Shown one piece after another: positions 1 to 9,654 of a stretch of DNA of 64,000 bases. The notes below the pieces were generated by a model, which worked only from the letters and a program-made list of their open reading frames with translations, was not told where the DNA came from and ran no database searches. Where the stretch lies: the NCBI RefSeq assembly GCF_006148925.1, contig NZ_VAWB01000001.1, positions 896,001 to 960,000 of the forward strand, written 5' to 3'. Within the stretch, counting starts at the first letter, position 1. Each line of letters starts with the position of its first letter. The stretch is from Hyunsoonleella aestuarii (GTDB lineage: Bacteria; Bacteroidota; Bacteroidia; Flavobacteriales; Flavobacteriaceae). The translations under genes and the position numbers were made by a program.

Positions 1-548
1 GAGCTGCAATCGGAACAGGAACTACGACAAGTTTTGAAATAATTGGAGGGACTCACGAAATGTTACATAATATAACTCTACAGGAAACTTTGTTCAAAAA
101 CTTAAAGGAGATTGGAGGTTACAATTTTGACAATGAGGAATTGGAATTCGCAAATGAAATATCAAAAACTTTAAAAACAGAATCATTAGACTTTTCTGCA
201 ACTAAAGAGGTTATTCCTTTCAACACGACATTAAATTTAAACGGTGCTGGCTCCTCAGACGTAGGCGATGTTAGTTTTAATGCTCCAACAGGCACCATGG
301 TTACGGCAACATGGGTGCCCGGAACCCCAGGGCATAGTTGGCAAGCCGTTGCGGCAGGAGGCACATCAATTGGTTCAAAAGGAATGTTAATCGCCGCAAA
401 AACCTTGACAGCTGCAGCTATTGATTTATTTTCAGATACTAATTTAGTTGAAAAAGCAAGGTTAGAATTCTTAAATGTAAGAGGAAAGGATTTTAAATAC
501 AATCCGCTCTTAGGTGATAGAAAACCGGCATTGAATTATAGGGAATAA
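1..548 (+). CDS. M20-family amidohydrolase, C-terminal end (partial)
   Basis: The reading frame is open from base 3, so the gene starts before the window and only about 181 C-terminal residues are seen. The frame before the first internal ATG reads AAIGTGTTTSFEIIGGTHEM, which joins smoothly to the rest. The stretch GTPGHSWQAVAAGGTSIGSKGM with the following helix (AAKTLTAAAIDLF) matches the end of AbgB-like M20 amidohydrolases (aminobenzoyl-glutamate or N-acyl amino acid hydrolases), where this part re-enters the metal-dependent catalytic domain. The HSW histidine is a likely metal or active-site residue by family analogy. The substrate cannot be told from this fragment. A secreted peptidase and an isoaspartyl peptidase follow on the same strand, which fits peptide or amino-acid scavenging. 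Confidence 0.75.
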   Translation, partial: AAIGTGTTTSFEIIGGTHEMLHNITLQETLFKNLKEIGGYNFDNEELEFANEISKTLKTESLDFSATKEVIPFNTTLNLNGAGSSDVGDVSFNAPTGTMVTATWVPGTPGHSWQAVAAGGTSIGSKGMLIAAKTLTAAAIDLFSDTNLVEKARLEFLNVRGKDFKYNPLLGDRKPALNYRE

Positions 549-826
549 AATATGACAATTTTTCTTCCTATTATTATTTAGCTAACCAAATTATCTTTTA
601 TTGGAATTATATATAATAGTTGCTAAATATTTTGGTAAACAAGAAGGGCAAAAAATTAAAAACTAACATGTTAATTACAGTAATCATTTTTATTTAAATA
701 GCAGTATTATAAGGCGCATTTAAACATAAAATGAATTATATTTAGTGACATATTTTGTATTTCGAATTTATATCCACAAACAAAAGACGGAATTTGTTTT
801 TGATTAAAATCAAAAAATAAAATCTT

Positions 827-3349
827 ATGAAATATTATTTATTAGTCATTACCCTTGTTGCATCTATTTTGCTAAGTGCTCAAAATCAATTGAAGCTTTC
901 ATACCATTTACCAGCAAATATTCAATATAATCCTAAAATTCCAACGCCTAAAAGCATTATTGGTCATGAAATTGGAGAATGGCATATAACACACGATAAG
1001 TTAGTGGAATATATGAAAGCTCTAACTAATGTTTCAGATAGAATAACAATTGAAAACAGAGGTAAAACCTTTGAGGATAGACCAATAATTTTGCTCACTA
1101 TTACATCTCCGGAAAATCATAAAAATATTGATGAAATAAGGTCTAATCATTTAAAGCTGGTTGAAGCTGAAAGCAACAGTCTAAAGGTGGATACTATGCC
1201 CCTTATTGTTTATCAGGGTTTTTCAGTTCATGGTAATGAACCTAGCGGGTCGAATGCCAGTTTATTATTAGCCTACCATTTAGCTGCTGCAGAAGGCCCC
1301 GAAATTGAGGAGTTATTAAAAAACACTGTAATTCTTTTAGACCCTTCTTTTAATCCAGATGGTTTACAGCGTTTTGCTTCATGGGTAAACGTTAATAAAA
1401 GCCACCATATAAACCCTGACCCTAACGATAGAGAGTTTTCAGAAGTTTGGCCTAAGGGAAGAACCAACCATTATTGGTTCGATTTAAATAGAGATTGGCT
1501 ACCAGTGCAACTACCAGAATCAAGGGCTAGAATTAACACCTATAATAATTGGATGCCCAATATTGTTACAGATCATCATGAAACATCTCCATTTAGAACT
1601 TTCTTTTTTCAACCGGGTGTACTTTCCAGAGTTCATCCTTTAACACCAAAAGCCAATCAAGAATTAACAAAAGAAATAGGGTATTATCATGCAAAAACCT
1701 TAAACGAAATTGGGTCTTTATACTTTACAGAAGAGCGTTATGACGATTTTTATTACGGAAAAGGCTCAACCTTCCCAGATATAAATGGTGCCATTGGAAT
1801 ATTATTTGAACAAGGCAGTTCTAGAGGTCACGCTCAACATACAGAAAATGGCTTGCTCACATTTCCTTTTACCATAAGAAATCAATTCAAAACAGCATTA
1901 TCAACCCTGCAAGCTGGAAATGACATGCGTGTTAAATTGCTGAATTATCAAAGAGGTTTTTTTAATAATGTTAGAAACGAAAACAATAAAGATGTAACAA
2001 AAGCATACGTTTTTGGAGATGAAGAAGACCTTGCTAAGACGTATCATTTAGCCGAAATATTAAAAAGACATAACATTACTGTTAATAAACTCAAATCCAA
2101 CTTAAATATAAACGGAAAATCGTTTGATAAAGATGCCTGTTTTATAGTTCCAACAAATCAATCGAAGAGTAAAATTATAAAGGCTATTTTCGAAACAAGA
2201 ACAACTTTTTCGGATAGTTTGTTTTACGACATTTCAGCTTGGACATATCCACTTGCATTTAATGTCGATTATACAGAACTAAATTCAAATAAATATATTG
2301 GTGACGAAGTAAGTGATTTGCAACTCCCTAAAGGCAAGGTGACTTTTAAAAGCAATTACGCCTACCTAATGAAGTGGCATGAATACTATACGCCTAAAGC
2401 ATTAAGTAAAATATTGAACAAAGGCATTCGAGCAAAAGTTGGTTTAAAGCCCTTTTCTTTAAATAATGAATCCTTCGATTATGGCACTATTTTAATACCT
2501 GTTCAAAATCAAAATTTAAACGATGATGAAATTTTTAATTTTTTAAGTGAGGTTACCCAGAGTAGTCATGTCACAATTACTGCCGTTAATACTGGGATTA
2601 CCGAAAGAGGTATTGATTTAGGAAGTTCCATGTTTAAAACTATTGAAAATCCAAAAGTAGCCATGCTAGTTGGTCAGGGTATTGCATCTTATGATTCTGG
2701 AGAAATTTGGCATTTGTTTGACCAAAGGTATCAAATGAACATCACAAAGTTAGATTTACTGTATTTAAAGAACTTATCCATTTCCAAATACTCGACTATT
2801 ATTATTCCGAGTACCTCAATGAAACTTGATAAATCAGTTGTGGATAAATTAAAGTCATGGGTAAAAAATGGAGGCGTTTTAATTGGGTATAAAAACACCG
2901 TGAAATGGCTGTCCTTAAATAATTTTATAAAATTAGATTATCTAGAATCTAAAGTTGAAGCTAAAAATGTACGCTTCGATCAAAAAGAAAATTTTAAAGG
3001 AGCACAATCCATAGGAGGCGCTATTTTCAGCACAGAACTCGACAAATCTCATCCCATTAACTTTGGTTACAAAAACAGTAACTTACCAATGTTTAGAAGA
3101 ACCAAAATATTTATAAAACCAGACAGCACTAGTTATAATAACCCAATAAAATACACGAAAGACCCTTTGTTAAGCGGTTATATATCAAAACCTAATTTGG
3201 AAGTTCTAAAAGGCACAGTCCCATTTCAAGTTAAAAAATTAGGTAAGGGCAAAGTGATTGTTTTTACAGATAATACAAATTTTAGAGGGTTTTGGTATGG
3301 AACAAATAAATTATTAATGAATGCTGTGTTTTTTGCCAAGAACATGTAA
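827..3349 (+). CDS. secreted M14-family zinc carboxypeptidase-like protein
   Basis: 840 residues with an N-terminal signal peptide (about residues 1-18, ending LLSAQ). The M14 zinc site is visible: HGNE gives H135 and E138 as ligands, and the DHHE motif near residue 250 gives the third ligand. FNPDGLQRF (about 176-183) and DLNRDW (219-224) are typical substrate-binding blocks. FEQGSS (E328) is the expected position of the catalytic glutamate. The C-terminal half (about 600-840) looks like a class I glutamine amidotransferase-like domain, as in large Bacteroidetes M14 proteins. The product is exported, probably to the periplasm or surface, and removes C-terminal residues or trims peptides; the substrate is unknown. 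The isoaspartyl peptidase gene begins 17 bp downstream, so the two are likely co-transcribed. Confidence 0.85.
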   Translation: MKYYLLVITLVASILLSAQNQLKLSYHLPANIQYNPKIPTPKSIIGHEIGEWHITHDKLVEYMKALTNVSDRITIENRGKTFEDRPIILLTITSPENHKNIDEIRSNHLKLVEAESNSLKVDTMPLIVYQGFSVHGNEPSGSNASLLLAYHLAAAEGPEIEELLKNTVILLDPSFNPDGLQRFASWVNVNKSHHINPDPNDREFSEVWPKGRTNHYWFDLNRDWLPVQLPESRARINTYNNWMPNIVTDHHETSPFRTFFFQPGVLSRVHPLTPKANQELTKEIGYYHAKTLNEIGSLYFTEERYDDFYYGKGSTFPDINGAIGILFEQGSSRGHAQHTENGLLTFPFTIRNQFKTALSTLQAGNDMRVKLLNYQRGFFNNVRNENNKDVTKAYVFGDEEDLAKTYHLAEILKRHNITVNKLKSNLNINGKSFDKDACFIVPTNQSKSKIIKAIFETRTTFSDSLFYDISAWTYPLAFNVDYTELNSNKYIGDEVSDLQLPKGKVTFKSNYAYLMKWHEYYTPKALSKILNKGIRAKVGLKPFSLNNESFDYGTILIPVQNQNLNDDEIFNFLSEVTQSSHVTITAVNTGITERGIDLGSSMFKTIENPKVAMLVGQGIASYDSGEIWHLFDQRYQMNITKLDLLYLKNLSISKYSTIIIPSTSMKLDKSVVDKLKSWVKNGGVLIGYKNTVKWLSLNNFIKLDYLESKVEAKNVRFDQKENFKGAQSIGGAIFSTELDKSHPINFGYKNSNLPMFRRTKIFIKPDSTSYNNPIKYTKDPLLSGYISKPNLEVLKGTVPFQVKKLGKGKVIVFTDNTNFRGFWYGTNKLLMNAVFFAKNM

Positions 3350-3366
3350 TCTGAAATATAAAACCC

Positions 3367-4425
3367 ATGAAAAAACTAATTCTATTACTTACACTTATAG
3401 GCTTTTTAAATGCCTGTAAGCAGAGCGTCAAAAAAGAAGATGCGAAAATTTTTGAGAGAGCACCAAATTCATTTTCCTTAGTAATACATGGCGGAGCAGG
3501 AGGTGTTACTAAAGAAAATCATAATGAACAACAGCAAAAAGCCTATTCTAAAGCCTTACAGGAAGCACTTGATGCAGGATATTCGGTATTAGAAAATGGT
3601 GGCTCATCATTAGATGCCGTTCAGGCTGCTGTGAATATAATGGAGGATTCACCATTGTTTAATGCAGGTAGAGGTGCTGTTTTTAATAGTGAAGGAAAAC
3701 AAGAAATGGATGCCTCTATTATGGATGGTAAAACATTAAATTGTGGAGCTGTTACTGGTGTAAATCATATTAAAAATCCCATATTAGCAGCAAGAATAGT
3801 CATGGATAGCTCAAAACATGTATTATTGTCTGGAAAAGAGGTGGAATCAATGATGGCGCAATATGGCTTAGAAATGGTAGACAGTTCTTACTTTTTTACA
3901 GATAAACGATATAACCAATTAAAAAGAATCCAAGGAAAAGATATTATACAACTCGACCATAGCAGCGCATCTTTATTTGAAGAAGGTCTTATTGACGACC
4001 ATAAATATGGAACTGTTGGCGCCGTTGCTATAGATAAAAATGGCAATATCGCTGCAGGGACCTCAACTGGTGGCATGACAAATAAAAAGCATGGTCGCAT
4101 TGGAGATTCTCCAATTATTGGTGCTGGAAATTATGCAAACAATTTAACATGTGGTATTTCGGCAACTGGAACAGGCGAATATTTTATGAGAACCGTGGCT
4201 GCGCATGAGGTGTCCAACCTCATTCAATATAAAGGATTAAACCCAAACGAAGCACTTCACGAAGTTCTTTTTAACCAAATAGGAAAACTAGGTGGTAGTG
4301 GCGGCATGATCTTGATAGATAATAAGGGTGATATATATTGGGATTTTAATTCGAAAGGCATGTTTAGAGGTTTCAAGAAATCTAGCGGCGAGAACGTAGT
4401 AGAAATGTTCGAAATGAGTAAATAA
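3367..4425 (+). CDS. isoaspartyl peptidase / L-asparaginase lipoprotein (Ntn hydrolase)
   Basis: 352 residues. The N-terminus has a lipobox (LNAC, Cys17), so it is probably a lipoprotein outside the cytoplasm. The fold signature is clear: VIHGGAGG near residue 40 and, before the autocleavage site, HKYGTVGAVA. Cleavage before T216 would produce the N-terminal nucleophile of the beta subunit. GTSTGGM (about 231-237) and GRIGDSPIIGAG (about 243-254) are the usual substrate loops. The enzyme hydrolyses beta-aspartyl dipeptides and, more weakly, asparagine. It lies 17 bp after the M14 peptidase gene, so a shared role in recycling damaged or external peptides is likely. Confidence 0.9.
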   Translation: MKKLILLLTLIGFLNACKQSVKKEDAKIFERAPNSFSLVIHGGAGGVTKENHNEQQQKAYSKALQEALDAGYSVLENGGSSLDAVQAAVNIMEDSPLFNAGRGAVFNSEGKQEMDASIMDGKTLNCGAVTGVNHIKNPILAARIVMDSSKHVLLSGKEVESMMAQYGLEMVDSSYFFTDKRYNQLKRIQGKDIIQLDHSSASLFEEGLIDDHKYGTVGAVAIDKNGNIAAGTSTGGMTNKKHGRIGDSPIIGAGNYANNLTCGISATGTGEYFMRTVAAHEVSNLIQYKGLNPNEALHEVLFNQIGKLGGSGGMILIDNKGDIYWDFNSKGMFRGFKKSSGENVVEMFEMSK

Positions 4426-4486
4426 CACGTTTATAATAATCTTAATTCTTAAAATATATTAAGTTTTCTAAACCTTAGGTTTTAAT

Positions 4487-4494
4487 TACCTTTG
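4487..4494 (+). promoter_or_regulatory. Bacteroidetes -7 box before yicC
   Basis: TACCTTTG matches the TAnnTTTG -7 element of the Bacteroidetes primary sigma factor, 21 bp before the yicC ATG. No clear -33 TTG is present. Confidence 0.45.
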
Positions 4495-4515
4495 TGCAAC
4501 TTAATATACGCACAT

Positions 4516-5373
4516 ATGATACATTCAATGACAGGTTATGGAAAATCTGTATTGCAATTACCAACCAAAAAATTAACGATAGAGCTTAAATCTCTTAATA
4601 GCAAAAACCTTGATATAAACGCAAGAATGCCCTCTATCTATAGAGAAAAGGAACTTGCTATCCGTAAGCTTTTAGCTAAAAAATTAGAACGGGGAAAAGT
4701 AGATTTTTCAATCTATGTAGAAACAACTGCCGAAGACACATCTACCCAAATAAACACACCTGTTGTTAAACAATATATTAAGCAATTAAAAGATGTGGCA
4801 GAAGGTGATGATATCGATTTACTTAAAATGGCAGTTCGTTTTCCAGATGCTTTAAACACGGTTCGCGAAGAAATAGATGAAAACGAATGGAAGCAAATAG
4901 AAGCACAAATAGAGACAGCGGTTTCCGAATTAAATAATCATCGATTAAATGAGGGCAAAGTTTTAGAGTTAGATTTTAATGATCGTCTTAAAACTATTAG
5001 TGCCATTTTAGATGAGGTTATCACCATGGACCCAGAACGTGTTGAGGGTGTGCGAGAACGTTTATTAAAAGGAGTTCAAGAATTAAGAGAGAAATACGAC
5101 GAAAACCGATTTGAACAAGAATTGGTTTATTACATTGAAAAATTCGATATCACAGAAGAAAAAGTGCGTTTAGAAAATCACTTAAACTATTTTAAAGAGT
5201 GTTTAAATTCAACTGACTCAAATGGCAAGAAACTTGGTTTTATAAGTCAAGAAATGGGACGCGAAATAAACACTATAGGTTCTAAAAGTAATTATGCACC
5301 CATGCAACAATTGGTGGTGCAAATGAAAGATGAACTCGAGAAAATAAAGGAACAATTATTGAATGTACTTTAG
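4516..5373 (+). CDS. yicC: YicC family endoribonuclease
   Basis: 285 residues from the ATG at 4516, beginning MIHSMTGYGKS, the hallmark start of YicC proteins. An in-frame TTG 24 bp upstream overlaps the promoter box and is a poor start. The N-terminal YicC domain is followed by the C-terminal DUF1732 domain (GREINTIGSKSN near the end). Members of the family are endoribonucleases implicated in RNA turnover and stationary-phase survival. It is the first gene of a tight run with gmk (14 bp gap) and nadD (9 bp gap), the usual flavobacterial order. Confidence 0.92.
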   Translation: MIHSMTGYGKSVLQLPTKKLTIELKSLNSKNLDINARMPSIYREKELAIRKLLAKKLERGKVDFSIYVETTAEDTSTQINTPVVKQYIKQLKDVAEGDDIDLLKMAVRFPDALNTVREEIDENEWKQIEAQIETAVSELNNHRLNEGKVLELDFNDRLKTISAILDEVITMDPERVEGVRERLLKGVQELREKYDENRFEQELVYYIEKFDITEEKVRLENHLNYFKECLNSTDSNGKKLGFISQEMGREINTIGSKSNYAPMQQLVVQMKDELEKIKEQLLNVL

Positions 5374-5387
5374 TTTAGTAAAAAGTT

Positions 5388-5972
5388 ATGAGTACAAATA
5401 GCAAAGGACAAAAACTAATTGTTTTTTCGGCACCATCAGGATCGGGTAAAACAACCATTGTAAGACATTTATTAGGATTGGATGAATTAGGTCTTGAGTT
5501 CTCAATTTCTGCAACTTCAAGACAAAAACGTGGAGAAGAAGTTGAAGGTAAAGACTATTATTTTTTATCGGCCAAAGAGTTTAAGAACAAGATTAAAAAT
5601 GATGAATTCCTAGAATGGGAGGAAGTCTATCGAGATAATTTTTACGGAACTTTAAAAACTGAAGTTGAGCGTATATGGGCTAAAGGCAAGAATGTTATTT
5701 TTGATATTGATGTTTCTGGAGGACTTCGTATAAAACGTAAATTCCCAAATGAAACCTTAGCTGTTTTTGTGAAACCTCCAAGCATTGACGAATTAAAAAT
5801 TCGTTTAAAAAAGCGCAAAACAGAGAGTGAAGACAAAATTAACATGCGTGTAGCTAAAGCTTCAGCAGAACTTGCAACCGCGCCTCTTTTTGATGTTATT
5901 GTAGTGAACGACAATTTAGAAAATGCATTAGAAGATGCGTATAAGCATGTAAGTGATTTTATAAATTCTTAA
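5388..5972 (+). CDS. gmk: guanylate kinase
   Basis: 194 residues, the normal length. The Walker A loop APSGSGKT lies at residues 15-22, followed by the GMP-binding segment (SATSRQKRGEEVEGKDYYF). It phosphorylates GMP to GDP with ATP in the cytosol and is essential for guanine nucleotide synthesis. It is tightly linked to yicC upstream and nadD downstream, so it is probably transcribed from the promoter before yicC. Confidence 0.97.
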   Translation: MSTNSKGQKLIVFSAPSGSGKTTIVRHLLGLDELGLEFSISATSRQKRGEEVEGKDYYFLSAKEFKNKIKNDEFLEWEEVYRDNFYGTLKTEVERIWAKGKNVIFDIDVSGGLRIKRKFPNETLAVFVKPPSIDELKIRLKKRKTESEDKINMRVAKASAELATAPLFDVIVVNDNLENALEDAYKHVSDFINS

Positions 5973-5981
5973 AAGATTTCC

Positions 5982-6560
5982 ATGAAAATTGGATTGTATT
6001 TTGGTTCTTTTAATCCAATTCATATTGGGCATTTAGTTATAGCCAATCATATTGCAGAGCATAGCGATTTAAACCAAGTTTGGTTTGTTGTAACACCACA
6101 TAATCCTTTTAAAAATAAAAGAAGCCTACTTGATAATTACCAGCGTTTAGAAATGGTGTATCGTGCTACAAAAGACTACAATAAACTAAAACCAAGCGAT
6201 ATAGAGTTTAGTTTACCGCAACCTAACTATACGATAAATACTCTTACTTATTTACAGGAGAAGTATCCAGATTATGAATTTGCCTTAATTATGGGAGAAG
6301 ATAATTTAAAGAGCTTTCATAAATGGAAGAATTACGAACTCATTCTTGAAAACCACGACCTTTACGTTTACCCAAGGATTTCTAAAGGGGATATAGAAAC
6401 ACAATTTCATAATCATAATAAAGTACATTTTATAGATGCGCCCAATATGGAATTATCATCAACCTTTATACGTAAGTCAATAAAAGCGGGTAAAAATGTA
6501 AGACCTATGTTGCCAGAATTTGTCTGGGAGTATTTAGATGAAATGAACTTCTACAAATAG
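5982..6560 (+). CDS. nadD: nicotinate-nucleotide adenylyltransferase
   Basis: 192 residues. The nucleotidyltransferase motif GSFNPIHIGH spans residues 8-17, with the HxGH-type signature at H14-H17. The second motif SSTFIRKS lies at about 159-166. The enzyme joins nicotinate mononucleotide and ATP to make deamido-NAD in the cytosolic NAD pathway. It is the third gene of the yicC-gmk-nadD run. Confidence 0.96.
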   Translation: MKIGLYFGSFNPIHIGHLVIANHIAEHSDLNQVWFVVTPHNPFKNKRSLLDNYQRLEMVYRATKDYNKLKPSDIEFSLPQPNYTINTLTYLQEKYPDYEFALIMGEDNLKSFHKWKNYELILENHDLYVYPRISKGDIETQFHNHNKVHFIDAPNMELSSTFIRKSIKAGKNVRPMLPEFVWEYLDEMNFYK

Positions 6561-6581
6561 ATTAAATAATAAAGATCGAAC

Positions 6582-7469
6582 ATGCCACATATTTTAAAAA
6601 ACAATAATCTCGAAGTTCATATCGATCTTCCAAATAAAAATTACAATTTTTCACGATTTGATTGGACTGGTAAAATTATAGCTGTTAAATTTAAGAATGT
6701 GTTTGTATCAACCAATGAAAATAATGACAACGAAAATGAACACCTCTATGGAAAGGCTTTTTATAATGAATTCGGGATTGATAATGCCTTGGGGTTTGAT
6801 GATACTGAAATAGGTGGGTGGTTTCATAAAATTGGAATTGGACTCTTAAAAAAAGATAATAATGACTATCAATTTATTAAAAAATACCAGATTAAACCTG
6901 CAAAATTTAAAACAACCATAGAACATAATTGTCTTATCAATTCGTGCGTATCAGAATATATTAATGGATATTCTTATGAGTTGACAAAAAAAATTGAATT
7001 ACATGAAACCAGCTTTATAATTAAATATTCCCTAAAAAACACAGGTGAAAAAAATATTATTACAGATGAATATGTTCACAATTTCACTTCAATAAACAAT
7101 GATTTATTAGGGCCAAATTATAAATTGGAATTTCCATTTGAATTAAATTCTAAATTGTTTAACGAGTATGTTAACCCGGAAGAAAAACTCGATATTAAAA
7201 AAAACATCATAGTCTTTAACAGTACTCCAACTACCCCATTTTTTTTTAGCAATCTTTCCGGAGGAAAAGAAGTTGAAGCAAAATGGGAATTATTAAACCA
7301 AGCATATAACATTACTATTAATGAAGTTACAAGTTTTAAAACCACTAAAGTAAATCTTTGGGGATGCGGACATGTAGTAAGCCCAGAATTATTCTTCAAT
7401 ATTTTTTTAAAGCCTGGGGAGACAAATAATTGGTCTAGAACATATTATGTGAATAAGACAGGTAATTAA
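6582..7469 (+). CDS. aldose 1-epimerase-like protein (galactose mutarotase fold), function unknown
   Basis: 295 residues with no signal peptide. The protein looks like an all-beta galactose-mutarotase-like protein: YSYELTKKIEL, then a symmetric strand (SFIIKYSLKNTG), EYVHNF and a closing WGCGHVVSPELF / LKPGETNNWSRTYYV block. The DEYVHNF segment sits where mutarotases carry their catalytic histidine region, but I cannot confirm the catalytic residues. It starts 21 bp after nadD and is the last gene before a terminator. The substrate is unknown; a sugar epimerase or a carbohydrate-binding relative are both possible. Confidence 0.6.
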   Translation: MPHILKNNNLEVHIDLPNKNYNFSRFDWTGKIIAVKFKNVFVSTNENNDNENEHLYGKAFYNEFGIDNALGFDDTEIGGWFHKIGIGLLKKDNNDYQFIKKYQIKPAKFKTTIEHNCLINSCVSEYINGYSYELTKKIELHETSFIIKYSLKNTGEKNIITDEYVHNFTSINNDLLGPNYKLEFPFELNSKLFNEYVNPEEKLDIKKNIIVFNSTPTTPFFFSNLSGGKEVEAKWELLNQAYNITINEVTSFKTTKVNLWGCGHVVSPELFFNIFLKPGETNNWSRTYYVNKTGN

Positions 7470-7500
7470 ACTTTTTAATAGATTAGTTATTATACTTAAA

Positions 7501-7537
7501 AAAAACCGCCTAAAGCATGCAGCCTTAAACGGTTTTT
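7501..7537. terminator. bidirectional intrinsic terminator between convergent genes
   Basis: AAAAACCG (7501-7508) pairs with CGGTTTTT (7530-7537), with a partial inner stem. A/T tracts on both sides let it serve the plus-strand gene ending at 7469 and the minus-strand gene ending at 7565. Confidence 0.65.
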
Positions 7538-7564
7538 AACTAAATAACCAACCAAAATTTTTAT

Positions 7565-8512
7565 TTACCCGCGTGTATTTTCTCTTGGGTTATCAACTCT
7601 ATCTTTTCTAAACTTACGTTTCTTCTCTACTTTAGTTTCAGCAGCTTTTCCTTTTGTGTTTCCAGTCTTTAAATACTGTATGTAACCTCGTCCTTCAAAC
7701 TGATAAACTGTTTCAGATGTTGGGTGAAATAATTCTATCTTTCCATCATTTATAACGTTCAATTCAAAAAACTCATTGTCAAAAGAATCATAATCTAATG
7801 TTAAAGTTTTTAAGTAAAAATTATCTGCTACATCGTCTACACCATAAACTCCAGTATAATCCCAAATTAAATTATTTGATGCTGTCCCAAAATCGTCTTG
7901 CGAACTTCTAAATGTAGAGTCATTGCCACCAGCTAAAAACTGTAAAAAATTCTCATTGTCAAAGTCATTTAAAACACCCATTTCACTGGTATATGTTTTT
8001 TCCCAAGCTTCGTACTCCTGTAAAAAATAATGAATATTATCATAGAACACAAAATCGTAATCAAAATTGCTTCTTTGGTAACCATCTAAGAAATAAGAGG
8101 TATCGTTATTTGGGTTATATAATTCAATGGTATTGCTATCTATTTGAAAGACATCAAATGTGATGAAACCATCAATATCATGGAAAACGTCTAAAATCAT
8201 GCTATAAGCATCATATTCACCAACATCAATCCCAAAACCGTTTCCACTATCCCCCAATCCAACAATATTATTATTAGCATATACAACGCCGTTTCTAAAA
8301 GAAATGGTAAACGCTTTTTGCAGAAAAGGTGTTTCGCCATAACCTTGTGTGGCATTAATATCAACATACCATAACTCATGCGAACCTAATAACTGCGTAA
8401 TAGAAATTCCAGGTTCATCTACAATATATTCATCTACAATCACTTCGGTGTAACAAGATGTAAAAAGTGTTGCTGTTAAAGCGAAGCTTAAAAGTAATTT
8501 TATCGTTTTCAT
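7565..8512 (-). CDS. flavobacterial lipoprotein of unknown function
   Basis: 315 residues starting with a lipoprotein signal (LFTSC, Cys20). The body is acidic and rich in aromatic and Asp/Asn residues, with two similar halves (ELYNPNNDTSYFLDGYQ near the middle and ELFHPTSETVYQFEGRG near the end). These suggest an internal duplication of a beta-rich lipocalin-like unit. The last 35 residues are strongly basic and low in complexity (KVEKKRKFRKDRVDNP). As I recall, homologues beside nadD are often labelled nicotinic acid mononucleotide adenylyltransferase by transfer from the neighbour. Nothing in this protein supports that label: there is no HxGH or SxTxxR motif and it is exported. Confidence 0.7.
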   Translation of the reverse strand: MKTIKLLLSFALTATLFTSCYTEVIVDEYIVDEPGISITQLLGSHELWYVDINATQGYGETPFLQKAFTISFRNGVVYANNNIVGLGDSGNGFGIDVGEYDAYSMILDVFHDIDGFITFDVFQIDSNTIELYNPNNDTSYFLDGYQRSNFDYDFVFYDNIHYFLQEYEAWEKTYTSEMGVLNDFDNENFLQFLAGGNDSTFRSSQDDFGTASNNLIWDYTGVYGVDDVADNFYLKTLTLDYDSFDNEFFELNVINDGKIELFHPTSETVYQFEGRGYIQYLKTGNTKGKAAETKVEKKRKFRKDRVDNPRENTRG

Positions 8513-8613
8513 TATATCATCATTTTAGGGTTTCATATCTATGGGTTTCAAAACACGTGCCAAAAAATAATCGCGCAATTATTTTAAGCAATTAGATTGA
8601 CTTAAATTTTATG

Positions 8614-8621
8614 TATTTTTG
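8614..8621 (+). promoter_or_regulatory. Bacteroidetes -7 box before gpsA
   Basis: TATTTTTG matches TAnnTTTG, 22 bp before the gpsA ATG, giving a leader of roughly 18 nt. A -33 TTG at the usual spacing is not obvious. Confidence 0.45.
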
Positions 8622-8643
8622 AATATATAACGACTCGTTGTTT

Positions 8644-9645
8644 ATGGACAAACCTTTAAAATATGCAGTTTTTGGAGCAGGTAGTTGGGCGACTGCTATA
8701 GTGAAAATGCTTTGTGAAAATTTAGATCAAGTGGGTTGGTACATGCGTAGCATTTATACTAAAGAACACTTGATAAGAGAGCAGCATAATCCTAATTATT
8801 TAAGTTCTGTTGAATTTAATTTAGACCAACTGTATTTAAGCAACGATATAAATGAAATGGCGCAATGGGCAGACGTTCTTATTTTTGTGATACCATCGGC
8901 TTTCATACATAGTGAATTAGAGAAATTGACTGTCGATGTTTCTAATAAAACTGTAGTATCCGCTGTAAAGGGTATCGTTCCCGAAACAGGTTTATTGCTT
9001 GGGGAACACTTTAACCAATATTATAACGTTCCTTTTGAAAGTATTGCAGTTATTGCTGGTCCTTGTCACGCCGAAGAAGTAGCTTTGGAGCGATTGTCTT
9101 ACCTAACCATTTCTTGTTGGGATTCTAAAAAAGCACAGCATATTGCAGATAGCCTTTCAAGCAATTATATAAATACAAAAATTAGCGACGATGTTATTGG
9201 TGTAGAATATGGTGTTATGCTGAAAAACATATACGCGATTGCGGCAGGCATAGCACATGGTTTGGGATACGGTGATAATTTTCAAAGTATTTTAATGAGT
9301 AATGCCATTCGTGAAATGAAACGATTCATTAAAAAAGTCCATAAAATGAAACGTAACATTAATAACTCGGCATATTTGGGCGATTTATTAGTGACCGGAT
9401 ATTCTACGTTTTCAAGAAATCGCATGTTTGGCAATATGATTGGTAAAGGTTATACCGTAAAATCTGCTCAAATGGAAATGAGTATGATTGCGGAGGGCTA
9501 CTATGCTACAAAAAGTGCTTATTTAATAAATCAAAACAACATAAAGAAAGCTAACATTCCTATAATAGATGCGGTTTACCAAGTCCTTTATGAAAACAAG
9601 AACCCTAAAAAAATCTTTAAACAGTTAACTGACAAATTAGATTAA
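8644..9645 (+). CDS. gpsA: NAD(P)H-dependent glycerol-3-phosphate dehydrogenase
   Basis: 333 residues from the ATG at 8644; an in-frame TTG six bases upstream is a less likely start. The Rossmann motif GAGSWATA opens the protein. SAVKGIVPE, GPCHAEEVA and the catalytic-domain helix YGVMLKNIYAIAAGIAHGLG follow in the order typical of GpsA. The enzyme reduces dihydroxyacetone phosphate to glycerol-3-phosphate, the backbone for membrane lipids. It stands alone on the plus strand with its own -7 box. Confidence 0.95.
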   Translation: MDKPLKYAVFGAGSWATAIVKMLCENLDQVGWYMRSIYTKEHLIREQHNPNYLSSVEFNLDQLYLSNDINEMAQWADVLIFVIPSAFIHSELEKLTVDVSNKTVVSAVKGIVPETGLLLGEHFNQYYNVPFESIAVIAGPCHAEEVALERLSYLTISCWDSKKAQHIADSLSSNYINTKISDDVIGVEYGVMLKNIYAIAAGIAHGLGYGDNFQSILMSNAIREMKRFIKKVHKMKRNINNSAYLGDLLVTGYSTFSRNRMFGNMIGKGYTVKSAQMEMSMIAEGYYATKSAYLINQNNIKKANIPIIDAVYQVLYENKNPKKIFKQLTDKLD

Positions 9646-9654
9646 TTGTTAAAA

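Noticed and set aside
549-826. Possible small gene or RNA in the 278-bp gap before the M14 peptidase gene
   Set aside because: Only AT-rich sequence without a convincing -7 box, terminator or start codon with coding character.
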